From positions 1-22,066 of the forward strand of contig JBAPTR010000057.1 of NCBI GenBank assembly GCA_049282265.1: a DNA stretch of 22,066 bases. Direction: 5' to 3'. The translations under genes and the position numbers were made by a program. A model generated the notes under the pieces. The model was not told the DNA's origin. It saw only the letters and a program-made list of their open reading frames with translations, and made no database searches. Source of the stretch: CAYUCJ01 sp049282265. GTDB taxonomy: Bacteria > Desulfobacterota > DSM-4660 > Desulfatiglandales > Desulfatiglandaceae. Each line of letters begins with the position of its first letter. Position 1 is the stretch's first letter. Below are positions 6,994 through 15,682 of the stretch, piece by piece.

Positions 6994-8520
6994 CTATCGG
7001 TACTGTTTCAAATCAATATGGTATCTTTTTACCTTGTACCCAAAGATACGCTCAGTGGTCTTGAGTGCACTTGCGGCTTCTCGCATATTGCCACGCGATG
7101 TTTTCAAGGCGTCGATCAGCAATTCCCGCTCAAATTGCTCTGACGCCTCCTTGAGGGATTGGGCCTGGGGGGTACCGGTATCAATGGCGGTCTGCAGGGT
7201 GGGAGGAAGGTGATAGCTGTGAATGACCTGATCCTCACAAAGCAGTACGGCCCGTTCCAGACAATTCTCCAGTTCCCGGACATTTCCGGGCCAGTGGTAT
7301 TGCGTCAGAGCATCGATGGCGGGAGTAGATATCCTTCTAATATCCTTATTATATTCCTTGGAGTACTTCTCAAGGAAATAGTCCGACAAAAGCAGGATGT
7401 CAGCCTCTCTCTCCCGCAGGGGGGGCAGGTAGATGGGGTAGACATTCAGGCGATAATAAAGGTCCCCCCTGAAGGCACCCCGTTCCACAGCCGATCGAAG
7501 ATCCTGGTTGGCTGCCGCAATAAGCCGGATGTTGGCCCTGATGATTCGCGTACCACCCAGTCTCTCAAGCTCTTTCTCCTGTAAAACGCGCAGAAGTTTG
7601 CCCTGACTTTCCAGGGCCAGGCTGCCGATTTCATCCAGAAAAACGGTGCCGCCGGAGGCCAGTTCGAATTTCCCTTCCTTCTGTCTGTTGGCTCCCGTAA
7701 ATGCGCCCTTTTCGTACCCAAAAAGTTCAGCTTCCACCAGGTTGGCCGGGAGCGCTGCACAGTTTATTTTGATGAAGGCCTTGCTTGCGCGGAGGCTGTT
7801 GTAGTGGATGGCGTTGGCCACGAGTTCCTTTCCCGTGCCGCTTTCCCCCAGCAAGAGCACATTGGCGTTGCTTTTGGCCACCTGGATAATGAGGTAGAAG
7901 ACCTCCTGCATTTTCCGGCTGTTACCGATAATGTTGGTGAAGCTGTATTTCTTGTTCAGCTCTTTTCTGAGCCTTGTATTTTCATCCCTGAGCCTGTCTT
8001 TTTCACGGTTGATTTTTTCCAGCAGTGAAACCTTCTGTGCAATCAGACTGCTGATGACGGTGAGGAGTCGGACATTATCTCCCAAGGTTTCCTTGCCGTC
8101 TGCACCCCTATCGACACTTAGAGCGCCCACCACACGTCGCTCCTCTTTTATGGGCACGCAGATGAACGAAACTCTCGATTTATCAATCCTGCTTCGCGCC
8201 CCTGTCCGGTCGAGAAACAGGGGTTCGTTATCAATCTTGGGAACAGCCATGGGTCGACCGCTCTTGATGACCTGGCCTGTGACACCCTCACCCAGTCTGT
8301 ACCTGCCCCGCGACTTGGCCGAACTGGAGATCCCATGGGCCACCTCGATGTGGATTTCCGCTGTTTCGGGGTTGAGCAGGGTAATGGAGCCCCTTTTCAT
8401 GCCCAGATGTTCCGAAAGGAGATCAAGCACTGTGTAGAGGGATTTTTTCAGGTCCAGGGAGACATGAATGGCCTTGCTGATCTCGTAGAGACAAGCTATT
8501 TCGTCAGGTTTTGGTTTCAT
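6994..8520 (-). CDS. GAF-type sigma-54 activator (NifA-like enhancer-binding protein)
   Basis: This 508-residue protein has the order GAF sensor, AAA+ motor, Fis-type DNA-binding helix-turn-helix. The GAF domain covers about residues 10-165, then a coiled-coil linker at about 165-190. The AAA+ domain (about 195-430) has Walker A GESGTGKE at 225-232, the sigma-54 contact loop GAFTGA at 272-277, Walker B GGTVFLDEIG at 290-299, and the WPGNVRELEN signature at 410-419. The HTH lies at about 470-503 and ends in YKVKRYHID. It should bind enhancer sites and remodel sigma-54 RNA polymerase. There is no receiver domain, so control is by ligand or protein binding to the GAF domain rather than by phosphorylation. 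The NifA cysteine region is not evident and no nif gene is present, so the NifA name would mislead. It follows purF by 53 bases with a weak ribosome-binding site, so cotranscription with purF is possible. Confidence 0.94.
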   Translation of the reverse strand: MKPKPDEIACLYEISKAIHVSLDLKKSLYTVLDLLSEHLGMKRGSITLLNPETAEIHIEVAHGISSSAKSRGRYRLGEGVTGQVIKSGRPMAVPKIDNEPLFLDRTGARSRIDKSRVSFICVPIKEERRVVGALSVDRGADGKETLGDNVRLLTVISSLIAQKVSLLEKINREKDRLRDENTRLRKELNKKYSFTNIIGNSRKMQEVFYLIIQVAKSNANVLLLGESGTGKELVANAIHYNSLRASKAFIKINCAALPANLVEAELFGYEKGAFTGANRQKEGKFELASGGTVFLDEIGSLALESQGKLLRVLQEKELERLGGTRIIRANIRLIAAANQDLRSAVERGAFRGDLYYRLNVYPIYLPPLREREADILLLSDYFLEKYSKEYNKDIRRISTPAIDALTQYHWPGNVRELENCLERAVLLCEDQVIHSYHLPPTLQTAIDTGTPQAQSLKEASEQFERELLIDALKTSRGNMREAASALKTTERIFGYKVKRYHIDLKQYR

Positions 8521-8573
8521 GTCTTCATTTCACTAAACCGGCGGCATGCCCGTGGAACACGCCTTCATCCGGG

Positions 8574-9965
8574 CTAATCCACCTCAAGGCAGGTCTTGGT
8601 AAAGCCGACATCGACGGGAACCGGGTAACGACCATCAAAACAGGCCAGGCAGAGATCTCCATGGGGTATGCGCGTGGCCTTCACCAGATCTTCTATGTCC
8701 AGATATCCCAGGCTGTCCAACCCGACATAGTCACGGATCTCATCCACCGTTTTTTGGGCTGCAATGAGTTCGCCCCTGGAGGAAAAATCAATGCCGTAGT
8801 AGCAGGGGAAGCGGTGGGGCGGGCAGCTCACCAGCATGTGAATCTCCCTGGCCCCTATCTTTCTCAGGGTCCTGACCCTCGTCTTTGCCGTGGTTCCCCT
8901 GATGATGGAATCTTCAATGATCAATACCCTTTTGTCTTTGAGTAATTCCCGCACCGGATTGAGTTTCACCTTGACACCGAAATCACGCATGCTCTGTGAG
9001 GGTTGAATAAATGTACGGCCCACATAGTGATTCCGAATAACGCCCATCTCGTAAGGAAGACCTGATGACTGGGCATAACCGATGGCCGCGTAGTTTCCCG
9101 AATCCGGAAAAGGCATCACCAGATCCACATCCAGGGGGAAGGCCCTGGCAAGCAATTTTCCCTGTTCCTTTCGAAAGAGGTAGACATTCTCGCCGAAGAT
9201 ATTACTGTCAGGCCGCGCAAAGTAGATCAATTCAAAAATGCACTGGCTCTTCCTGGATTTGATACCTGACGGAACACTCCTCAAGCCGGCCTCATTGATG
9301 ATGACGATCTCCCCGGGCTCCACCTCCCGGATAAATTTCGCATCCACGAGGTCCAGGGCACAGGTTTCCGAAGAAACCACGTAGCCGGAATCCAGTTTTC
9401 CGATGCACAAAGGCCTGAATCCGTTGGGGTCCCTGGCGGCAATGATGGTGTCTTCCGTCATGATGGCCATGGAGTACGCCCCCTTGACCTGGGCCATGGT
9501 CTCGATCATGGCCTGTTCGAGTCCCTTCCTGATGCACTTGGCCGTCAGGTGTAGGACCACCTCACTGTCCATGGTGGTCTGAAAAATAGATCCGGCTTCT
9601 TCAAGTTGCGCCCGGATCTCATGTGCATTCACAAGATTGCCGTTGTGGGCAATGGCCAGGGATTTACCCGAATACCGGACCCTGAAGGGCTGAGCATTTA
9701 CGAGAAGAGACGAGCCCGTGGTGGAGTACCTCACGTGGCCAAGGGCGATGTTTCCCTTGAGCTCGTCCAGAATCCCCTCATTAAAGATATCCGGCACCAG
9801 TCCCATGGCCTTGTGCTCCCGTACGTGATTACCGTCTGAAGCAACAATGCCTGCACTCTCCTGGCCGCGATGCTGGAGGGCATAGAGCCCAAAATAGGTC
9901 AGTTTAGCGGCGTCTTCGTGCCCAATTACCGCGAAAATACCGCATTTTTCTCTTGGATGATCCAT
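8574..9965 (-). CDS. purF: Amidophosphoribosyltransferase, iron-sulfur type
   Basis: PurF converts PRPP and glutamine to 5-phosphoribosylamine, the first committed step of purine synthesis in the cytoplasm. The N-terminal half is a class II glutamine amidotransferase: the catalytic Cys is residue 8 after the short leader MDHPREK, with ALQHRGQESAGI just after it. The C-terminal half is a phosphoribosyltransferase with the PRPP loop VLIIEDSIIRGTT. Four cysteines sit where Bacillus-type PurF binds a [4Fe-4S] cluster: in CIFELIYFARPDSN, in CPPHRFPC, and the pair in LCLACFDGRYPV. ATG 9965 is chosen (463 residues) because AAGGA lies seven bases upstream; the ATG at 9971 would leave a single base of spacing. 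It is third in the carA-carB-purF run, after a structured 316-base gap. Confidence 0.96.
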   Translation of the reverse strand: MDHPREKCGIFAVIGHEDAAKLTYFGLYALQHRGQESAGIVASDGNHVREHKAMGLVPDIFNEGILDELKGNIALGHVRYSTTGSSLLVNAQPFRVRYSGKSLAIAHNGNLVNAHEIRAQLEEAGSIFQTTMDSEVVLHLTAKCIRKGLEQAMIETMAQVKGAYSMAIMTEDTIIAARDPNGFRPLCIGKLDSGYVVSSETCALDLVDAKFIREVEPGEIVIINEAGLRSVPSGIKSRKSQCIFELIYFARPDSNIFGENVYLFRKEQGKLLARAFPLDVDLVMPFPDSGNYAAIGYAQSSGLPYEMGVIRNHYVGRTFIQPSQSMRDFGVKVKLNPVRELLKDKRVLIIEDSIIRGTTAKTRVRTLRKIGAREIHMLVSCPPHRFPCYYGIDFSSRGELIAAQKTVDEIRDYVGLDSLGYLDIEDLVKATRIPHGDLCLACFDGRYPVPVDVGFTKTCLEVD

Positions 9966-10281
9966 ATTCATTTCCTTAATATCAGCTAATTTTTACGTCT
10001 TTTGCCCACAAAAACCCAACGGCCAAATCTTCCGACTTCCAACGAAGTCGTCTCATCCGCCGGAGTCAAGGAGCCGGGCGTGAGACTCTTTTTCAGACCC
10101 TTTCTCATAGTGCACTTGGCACCAAACACCGACATGGACGGCTATTTGGGGTTTACGTCTTCAAACCCCACGCACTTCTGTGAATTTATGTTAAACCCCA
10201 AATCGGAACTCAGGAGTAGAACCTGAGGGTCTTTTTCAGGTTCGGTTCCACTTCGCTATGCATATGCTGCAGAAAACCTTC
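9966..10281. other. Structured carB-purF intergenic region with nested inverted repeats
   Basis: No gene is supported. Inverted repeats are dense. CGACTTC/GAAGTCG (10033-10050) has a 4-base loop. An imperfect 12-bp stem (10050-10086) is followed on the plus strand by TCTTTTTC. ATTTGGGGTTTA (10144-10155) pairs perfectly with TAAACCCCAAAT (10192-10203), and part of it can pair instead with AAACCCCA at 10163-10170. GAACCTGA/TCAGGTTC (10219-10243) competes with CTCAGG/CCTGAG (10209-10227). This could be a leader or attenuator for purF, a mRNA stabiliser, or a cluster of REP-like sequences. Confidence 0.55.
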
Positions 10282-13200
10282 CTACTTCCGCCTTCCACCT
10301 TCCGCCTTCACCCGGTGGTATTCCTGTAGGGTTTTCACATCCAGCTGTCCCTCCTCCAGGGCCTTGATGGCCAGGGCCGTTGCCCGGGCACCGGCCAGGG
10401 TTGTTGTATATGGGATATTAAAAGTCAGGGCCGCCCGCCGGATGGAGTAAGACTCCGAAACGGCCTTCTTGCTGCCGGGGGTATTGATCACCAGGTCCAC
10501 TTCTCCGTTCTTGATCATATCCACGATATGCGGGCGCCCCTGTCCGACCTTGTTTACCCGCTGATTTATTATCCCATGCTCGGAAAAAAAGGCAGAGGTT
10601 CCTTCCGTGGCCATAATCTTGAACCCCAGGTCATAAAGGGCAAAGGCCGTTTCCAGAAATCGCAGTTTGTCCTGGTCCTTGACGCTCACAAAAACATTAC
10701 CCTTGAGAGGCAGATTCTGACCTGCAGCCAATTGGGACTTTGCAAAGGCCAGACCGAAAGAACGGTCTATTCCCATCACCTCCCCGGTTGATTTCATCTC
10801 CGGGCCGAGGATAGTGTCCACCCCGGGAAAACGGGCGAAGGGGAAGACCGATTCCTTGACTGAAACGTGCTCGGGCGCTATCTCGTCCACCAGACCCAGG
10901 TCCTTCAACCGATAACCCATGATCACTTTTGTGGCCAGTTTGGCCAGCGGAACGCCGGTGGCCTTGCTCACAAAGGGGATCGTTCTTGAGGCCCTCGGAT
11001 TGACTTCCAGCACATAAACCACCCCTTTTTGTACGGCATACTGTATGTTCATCAGGCCCACAACGTGGAGTTCCCCGGCCAGGGCCCGTGTGTGTGCCTT
11101 GATTTCTTCGATCACTTCGGGTTTCAGGGATATGGGCGGCAGGACACAGGCGCTGTCGCCGCTGTGAATCCCTGCCTCCTCGATATGTTCCATGATACCG
11201 CCGATGACCGTTTTCTGTCCGTCCGACAGGGCATCCACGTCGATTTCCGTGGCATCCTCCAAGAACCGATCAATGAGGACAGGCTTTCCGGGAGACACGT
11301 CCACCGCGCTCTTGATATAGTATTCAAGGTCCGCCTCATCATAAACGATTTTCATGGCGCGGCCGCCCAGCACAAATGACGGCCTGACCAGAACAGGGTA
11401 CCCGACACGGTCCGCGACTTCCAGGGCCTCCTCCCGATTGGTGGCGATGCCGTTTTCAGGCTGGAGGATATCCAGTTTCTTGAGCAGGCTCTGAAACCGT
11501 CTCCGGTCCTCGGCACGGTCGATGCTGTCCGGTTTTGTCCCCAGAATCGTCACGCCTGCCTGCTCCAGGGGAACTGAGATATTGAGAGGTGTCTGGCCTC
11601 CGAACTGGACAATTATCCCCTCCGGTTTTTCCTGTTCAACCAGATTGAGTACATCCTCCCAGGTGAGGGGTTCAAAATAGAGCTTGTCGGATGTGTCATA
11701 GTCCGTGCTGACCGTTTCGGGGTTGCTGTTGACCATGATACTCTCAATTCCCATTTCCCTCAAGGCCATGGATGCCTGGACACAGCAGTAGTCAAATTCA
11801 ATGCCCTGACCAATCCTGTTGGGACCACCCCCGAGGATCACGACCTTCCTCCTCTCGCTTACACGGATCTCGTTTTCCTGCTCATAGGTGGAATAGTAGT
11901 AGGGCGTATAGGCCTCGAATTCGGCGGCACAGGTATCGACCAGCTTATAGACCGGTTCAACGCCTTTGGATTTCCGGATCTCCCTGATGTCCCCTTCCTC
12001 CATGTGAAAAATCCGGGCCAGTTGCATGTCTGAAAAGCCGTATCCCTTGATCTCTCTGAAAAAGTCCTCTTCCCACTCCCTCGGGTGGGGGCCTTTCTCC
12101 GCTATTTCCTTCAGATGTGATTCAAGTTTGAAGATCTCCTCAATATGGTGGAGAAACCATGGATCAATGCGTGTCAGTTCGTAGATCCTCTCCAGAGATA
12201 GGCCCTGCTTCAAGGCTTCACGGATATAGAAAATCCGCTGTGAATTGGGATTGATAAGCTTCTCTTCAATCTCGTGAAGATCGGGCCCGGGCTCCTTTTT
12301 ATCTGGAAGGTCCGAACCCAGCCCGAACCGCCCTATTTCCAGGGAACGTATGGCCTTTTGCAGGGCTTCCTTGAAAGTCCTTCCGATGGCCATGGTTTCC
12401 CCCACCGAACGCATGGAGGTTGTGATCCGATCTTCGGCCATGGGGAACTTTTCAAAGGTCCATCGGGGTATCTTGACCACGCAGTAGTCGATGGTGGGCT
12501 CGAATGAGGCCCGTGTTTCGCGAGTGATATCGTTGGCGATCTCATCGAGGGTATAGCCGACGGCCAGCTTGGCCGCTATCTTGGCAATGGGAAAGCCGGT
12601 GGCCTTTGAGGCCAGCGCCGAACTCCTTGATACCCTGGGATTCATCTCGATGACCACCATCTCTCCCGTCTCCGGGTGAACGGCAAACTGGATATTGGAT
12701 CCTCCTGTTTCCACCCCGATCTCCCGGATGATCGCGATGGCAGCATCCCGCATGTCCTGGTATTCCCGATCGGTGAGGGTCTGAGCGGGCGCTACCGTGA
12801 TACTGTCCCCTGTGTGAATGCCCATGGGATCGAAATTTTCAATGGAACAAATAATGACGACATTGTCCTTGAAGTCTCGCATGACTTCCAGTTCATACTC
12901 CTTCCAGCCTATGAGGGACTCCTCCATGATAATTTCCGAGATCATACTGGCGTCCAGGCCGGCACCTGCTACTGAATCCATCTCTTCGCGATTGTAGGCC
13001 ACCCCGCTGCCTATCCCTCCGAGCGTGAAACTGGCCCTGATGATGATCGGGTAACCGATATCCTCCGCCACCTTTCTCGCGGTGTCCATGTCTCTGGCAA
13101 TGCCGCTCTTGGGGACCCTCAAACCGATGTGTTCCATGGCATCACGGAAGCGCTCCCTGTCCTCCGCTTTTTTGATGACCGGGAGAGAGGCACCGATCAT

Positions 13201-13542
13201 TTCCACTCCCAGCCTCTCCAAAATGCCTGTTTCGGCCACTTCCACGGCCGTGTTGAGCCCCGTTTGCCCTCCGAGCGTCGGAAGAAGGGCATCGGGCCGC
13301 TCTCTTTCGATCACCTTGGCAAGGATCGATGCGGTAACCGGCTCGATATAGGTGCGGTGGGCCATTTCAGGGTCTGTCATGATGGTGGCCGGATTGCTGT
13401 TGATCAGGACGACTTCATAGCCTTCTTCCCGGAGGGCCTTGCAGGCCTGGGTCCCGGAGTAGTCGAATTCACAGGCCTGTCCGATGACGATAGGCCCTGA
13501 GCCGATGATCAGTATTTTTTTGATGTCTGTACGTTTTGGCAT
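10282..13542 (-). CDS. carB: Carbamoyl-phosphate synthase large subunit
   Basis: CarB makes carbamoyl phosphate from bicarbonate, ammonia delivered by CarA, and two ATP, feeding pyrimidine and arginine synthesis. At 1086 residues it is full length (Escherichia coli CarB is 1073). Both duplicated halves are visible. The first begins KKILIIGSGPIVIGQACEFDYSG and carries an ATP-grasp domain with VIEMNPRVSRSSALASKATG. The second begins RKVVILGGGPNRIGQGIEFDYC and has VLEVNPRASRTIPFVSKATG. An oligomerisation region lies between, and a C-terminal MGS-type regulatory domain ends with NTPGSKKAVSESYSIRRAAL. No key segment appears missing. It follows carA after 79 bases; the ribosome-binding site before ATG 13542 is weak. 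The C-terminal codons sit in a CTTCCGCC-type low-complexity stretch (about 10285-10310). Confidence 0.98.
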   Translation of the reverse strand: MPKRTDIKKILIIGSGPIVIGQACEFDYSGTQACKALREEGYEVVLINSNPATIMTDPEMAHRTYIEPVTASILAKVIERERPDALLPTLGGQTGLNTAVEVAETGILERLGVEMIGASLPVIKKAEDRERFRDAMEHIGLRVPKSGIARDMDTARKVAEDIGYPIIIRASFTLGGIGSGVAYNREEMDSVAGAGLDASMISEIIMEESLIGWKEYELEVMRDFKDNVVIICSIENFDPMGIHTGDSITVAPAQTLTDREYQDMRDAAIAIIREIGVETGGSNIQFAVHPETGEMVVIEMNPRVSRSSALASKATGFPIAKIAAKLAVGYTLDEIANDITRETRASFEPTIDYCVVKIPRWTFEKFPMAEDRITTSMRSVGETMAIGRTFKEALQKAIRSLEIGRFGLGSDLPDKKEPGPDLHEIEEKLINPNSQRIFYIREALKQGLSLERIYELTRIDPWFLHHIEEIFKLESHLKEIAEKGPHPREWEEDFFREIKGYGFSDMQLARIFHMEEGDIREIRKSKGVEPVYKLVDTCAAEFEAYTPYYYSTYEQENEIRVSERRKVVILGGGPNRIGQGIEFDYCCVQASMALREMGIESIMVNSNPETVSTDYDTSDKLYFEPLTWEDVLNLVEQEKPEGIIVQFGGQTPLNISVPLEQAGVTILGTKPDSIDRAEDRRRFQSLLKKLDILQPENGIATNREEALEVADRVGYPVLVRPSFVLGGRAMKIVYDEADLEYYIKSAVDVSPGKPVLIDRFLEDATEIDVDALSDGQKTVIGGIMEHIEEAGIHSGDSACVLPPISLKPEVIEEIKAHTRALAGELHVVGLMNIQYAVQKGVVYVLEVNPRASRTIPFVSKATGVPLAKLATKVIMGYRLKDLGLVDEIAPEHVSVKESVFPFARFPGVDTILGPEMKSTGEVMGIDRSFGLAFAKSQLAAGQNLPLKGNVFVSVKDQDKLRFLETAFALYDLGFKIMATEGTSAFFSEHGIINQRVNKVGQGRPHIVDMIKNGEVDLVINTPGSKKAVSESYSIRRAALTFNIPYTTTLAGARATALAIKALEEGQLDVKTLQEYHRVKAEGGRRK

Positions 13543-13621
13543 TCGCCGTTTGCCTGTCAGCCCGTTAACCCGTTGAGCCTGTTTACAGGTTAGTCGAAAT
13601 CAATCAAATAGTTCTTTTGCC

Positions 13622-14791
13622 TTACGCCTTATGCCTGTCTTTATCCTTTTCCATCAACTCAATGAAACGATCGAAGAGATAAGAGGCGTCATGGGGACCG
13701 GGAGAGGCCTCCGGGTGATACTGGACTGAAAAAACAGGGAGCTTCTTGTGGGAAATGCCCTCAAGGGTTCGGTCGTTCAGGTTCAGGTGGGTCGGTTCGA
13801 TATCCGCACCTTTCAAGGATTCCAGGTCTACGCAGAAGCCGTGGTTTTGAGAAGTGATCTCCACCCTGCCCGTGGTCAGGTCCTTCACGGGCTGGTTTGC
13901 GCCCCGGTGTCCGAATTTGAGCTTGAAGGTCTTTCCACCCAGCGCAAGTCCCAGGAGCTGATGTCCCAGACAGATGCCGAAGATGGGCCTTTTTCCGATC
14001 TGGGCCTTCACCGTTTTCACGGCATAGGTCACGGCCGCCGGATCCCCGGGACCGTTGCTCAGAAAAAGTCCGTCGGGGTCGACCTTGTCAATCATGGCCG
14101 AATCGGCGTTTCCGGGCAATATGAGAATGCTGCAGCCCCGCTTTTCCAGAGAGCGAAGGATATTGTATTTGATGCCGTAGTCCATGGCAACAACACGCCA
14201 ACCCCCTGGCCTTTCAGGCCAGTCAAAGCCTTCCAGACCATCTTTCAGGGGCAGGGGTTTCCCTTGCTCCCATACCATGGGTTCATGGCAAGTGACTTCC
14301 CCCACCAGGTCGCTGCCCGTCATGTCGGGGGCATTTCTCGCCTTTTCCACGAGGGAATCCCTGTCAAGATCCAGGGTCGAAAGGGCCCCTTTCATGGCCC
14401 CGGCCCGACGTATGTGACGGGTGAGGGCCCTGGTGTCAAAACCCTCCATGCCGGGCACGCCATACTCCTTGAGATAGTCGGCCAGACCCTTCTGCGATCT
14501 CCAATTACTCGGGTAATCCTGATATTCTTTGACCAACAGCGCCCGGACCTGGACCCTTCCGGACTCCATATCCGCTTCATTGATGCCGTAGTTTCCTATC
14601 AGGGGATAGGTCATGGTCACCATCTGGCCGCAATAGGACGGGTCGGTCAGGATCTCCTGATACCCGGACATGCTGGTGTTGAAGACCACCTCCCCAACGG
14701 TCTCATAATCGTCTGTGAAAGACCTGCCCTTAAATACGGTGCCATCCTCCAGGGCCAGCATGGCCTTTTTACGCTGCGGTCTCAGGTTCAT
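13622..14791 (-). CDS. carA: Carbamoyl-phosphate synthase small subunit
   Basis: CarA is the glutaminase partner of CarB and passes ammonia to it through a tunnel. The protein is 389 residues, close to the usual 380. The N-terminal CPSase small-chain domain contains EVVFNTSMSGYQEILTDPSY, and the C-terminal class I amidotransferase contains the nucleophile segment FGICLGHQLLGLALGG and the His-Glu segment SVQYHPEASPGPHD, so the catalytic triad is intact. ATG 14791 has AAGGA seven bases upstream and is preferred to an internal Met at residue 11. It is the first gene of the carA-carB-purF run and follows the TauE/SafE gene after 146 bases, which probably contain its promoter, though I could not pick a convincing -35/-10 pair. 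Confidence 0.97.
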   Translation of the reverse strand: MNLRPQRKKAMLALEDGTVFKGRSFTDDYETVGEVVFNTSMSGYQEILTDPSYCGQMVTMTYPLIGNYGINEADMESGRVQVRALLVKEYQDYPSNWRSQKGLADYLKEYGVPGMEGFDTRALTRHIRRAGAMKGALSTLDLDRDSLVEKARNAPDMTGSDLVGEVTCHEPMVWEQGKPLPLKDGLEGFDWPERPGGWRVVAMDYGIKYNILRSLEKRGCSILILPGNADSAMIDKVDPDGLFLSNGPGDPAAVTYAVKTVKAQIGKRPIFGICLGHQLLGLALGGKTFKLKFGHRGANQPVKDLTTGRVEITSQNHGFCVDLESLKGADIEPTHLNLNDRTLEGISHKKLPVFSVQYHPEASPGPHDASYLFDRFIELMEKDKDRHKA

Positions 14792-14937
14792 GAAACGTTC
14801 CTTTTTCTATTTTTTCGTCATTTTGACACGGACGTTCTTACCATTTAATGGAGAAGATTGAAAAGAAAATATTCTTGTAAGGCCATATTCCAAGCACAAA
14901 TCGGGCCGGAATTTTCATCCGCTGCATCGACCCTTAC

Positions 14938-15657
14938 TTAAGCCCGGTAGATCATGAAGGCTCCCAAGAGGCCAAGCAGGCCGAACATGACCTTCCTGTA
15001 CTGGACGTCGTCGATCCTGCCATAAAAAAGAGACCCCACATAGGTGCCGAGGAAGAGCGCAGGAAGCGACACACCAAAATACTTCAAGACAGGCAATGTC
15101 ACAAACCCGTTCAGGGTGTAGAACAAAACCACAAGCGTCTCGGAAACAAAGAAAATCCCTTGCATAGCCGCCTTTGATCGGTCCTTGATCCAATCCTGAA
15201 GAGACACATAGACGATCACCGCCGGCCCGGCAGCGCTGAAGGCGCCCCCCAGGCACCCTCCAAGGAATCCCAATGCATAGGCCCATCCCTTGTGCGTCCC
15301 TTTCACGGGTTTTCTGGGAAAAAAGCTGTAGGCCGAGTAGACGATAAGGAGGCCACCCAGCACCAGTTGGACCGTGCCCTTGTCCACGCCCTTGAGAAAC
15401 AGGACACCTATGGGGATGCCGGGCAGGCTGCCCAGCAGGAAGGTCAGTATCTTTTTCCATTGGACATGCTGCCAAAGCTGAATCAGGAGAATAATGGTCA
15501 TGGCCAGCCCTGCCAGGGCTGTCAGGGGTATCACCGTCCTGATATCGAGAAACGCTGCCAGGAGAGGAATGGCAAGCAGAACGGATCCGAATCCAGATAG
15601 GCCCTGTGTGAAACCGGCAAAGAAAATGACCGCCGAGATCAGCAGATAGGTTCCCAT
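14938..15657 (-). CDS. TauE/SafE-family membrane permease
   Basis: This 239-residue protein is hydrophobic throughout, with about seven or eight membrane segments. The N-terminal signature FFAGFTQGLSGFGSVLLAIPLL and the second-half motif GFLGGCLGGAFSAAGPAVIVY are typical of the TauE/SafE (former DUF81) family. Members are linked to export of sulfite, sulfoacetate or other organic anions, but the substrate of this one cannot be read from sequence. It begins 25 bases after the molybdopterin oxidoreductase stop, so the two are very probably cotranscribed. AGGGTGA lies about nine bases before ATG 15657. The pairing suggests the permease moves a substrate or product of the oxidoreductase, possibly a sulfur oxyanion; that is inference only. 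Confidence 0.9.
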   Translation of the reverse strand: MGTYLLISAVIFFAGFTQGLSGFGSVLLAIPLLAAFLDIRTVIPLTALAGLAMTIILLIQLWQHVQWKKILTFLLGSLPGIPIGVLFLKGVDKGTVQLVLGGLLIVYSAYSFFPRKPVKGTHKGWAYALGFLGGCLGGAFSAAGPAVIVYVSLQDWIKDRSKAAMQGIFFVSETLVVLFYTLNGFVTLPVLKYFGVSLPALFLGTYVGSLFYGRIDDVQYRKVMFGLLGLLGAFMIYRA

Positions 15658-15682
15658 CAGACGGAATCACCCTGTCCGCGAT

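Noticed and set aside
6994..8520. Naming the sigma-54 activator nifA
   Set aside because: The domain order matches, but there is no nitrogenase gene and the cysteine region of many NifA proteins is not apparent.
9966..9971. Upstream ATG at 9971 as the purF start
   Set aside because: It leaves one base between AAGGA and the start codon, whereas ATG 9965 has seven.
13748..14848. Long plus-strand open frame (366 codons) opposite carA
   Set aside because: It is antisense to an unmistakable carA and its translation resembles nothing.
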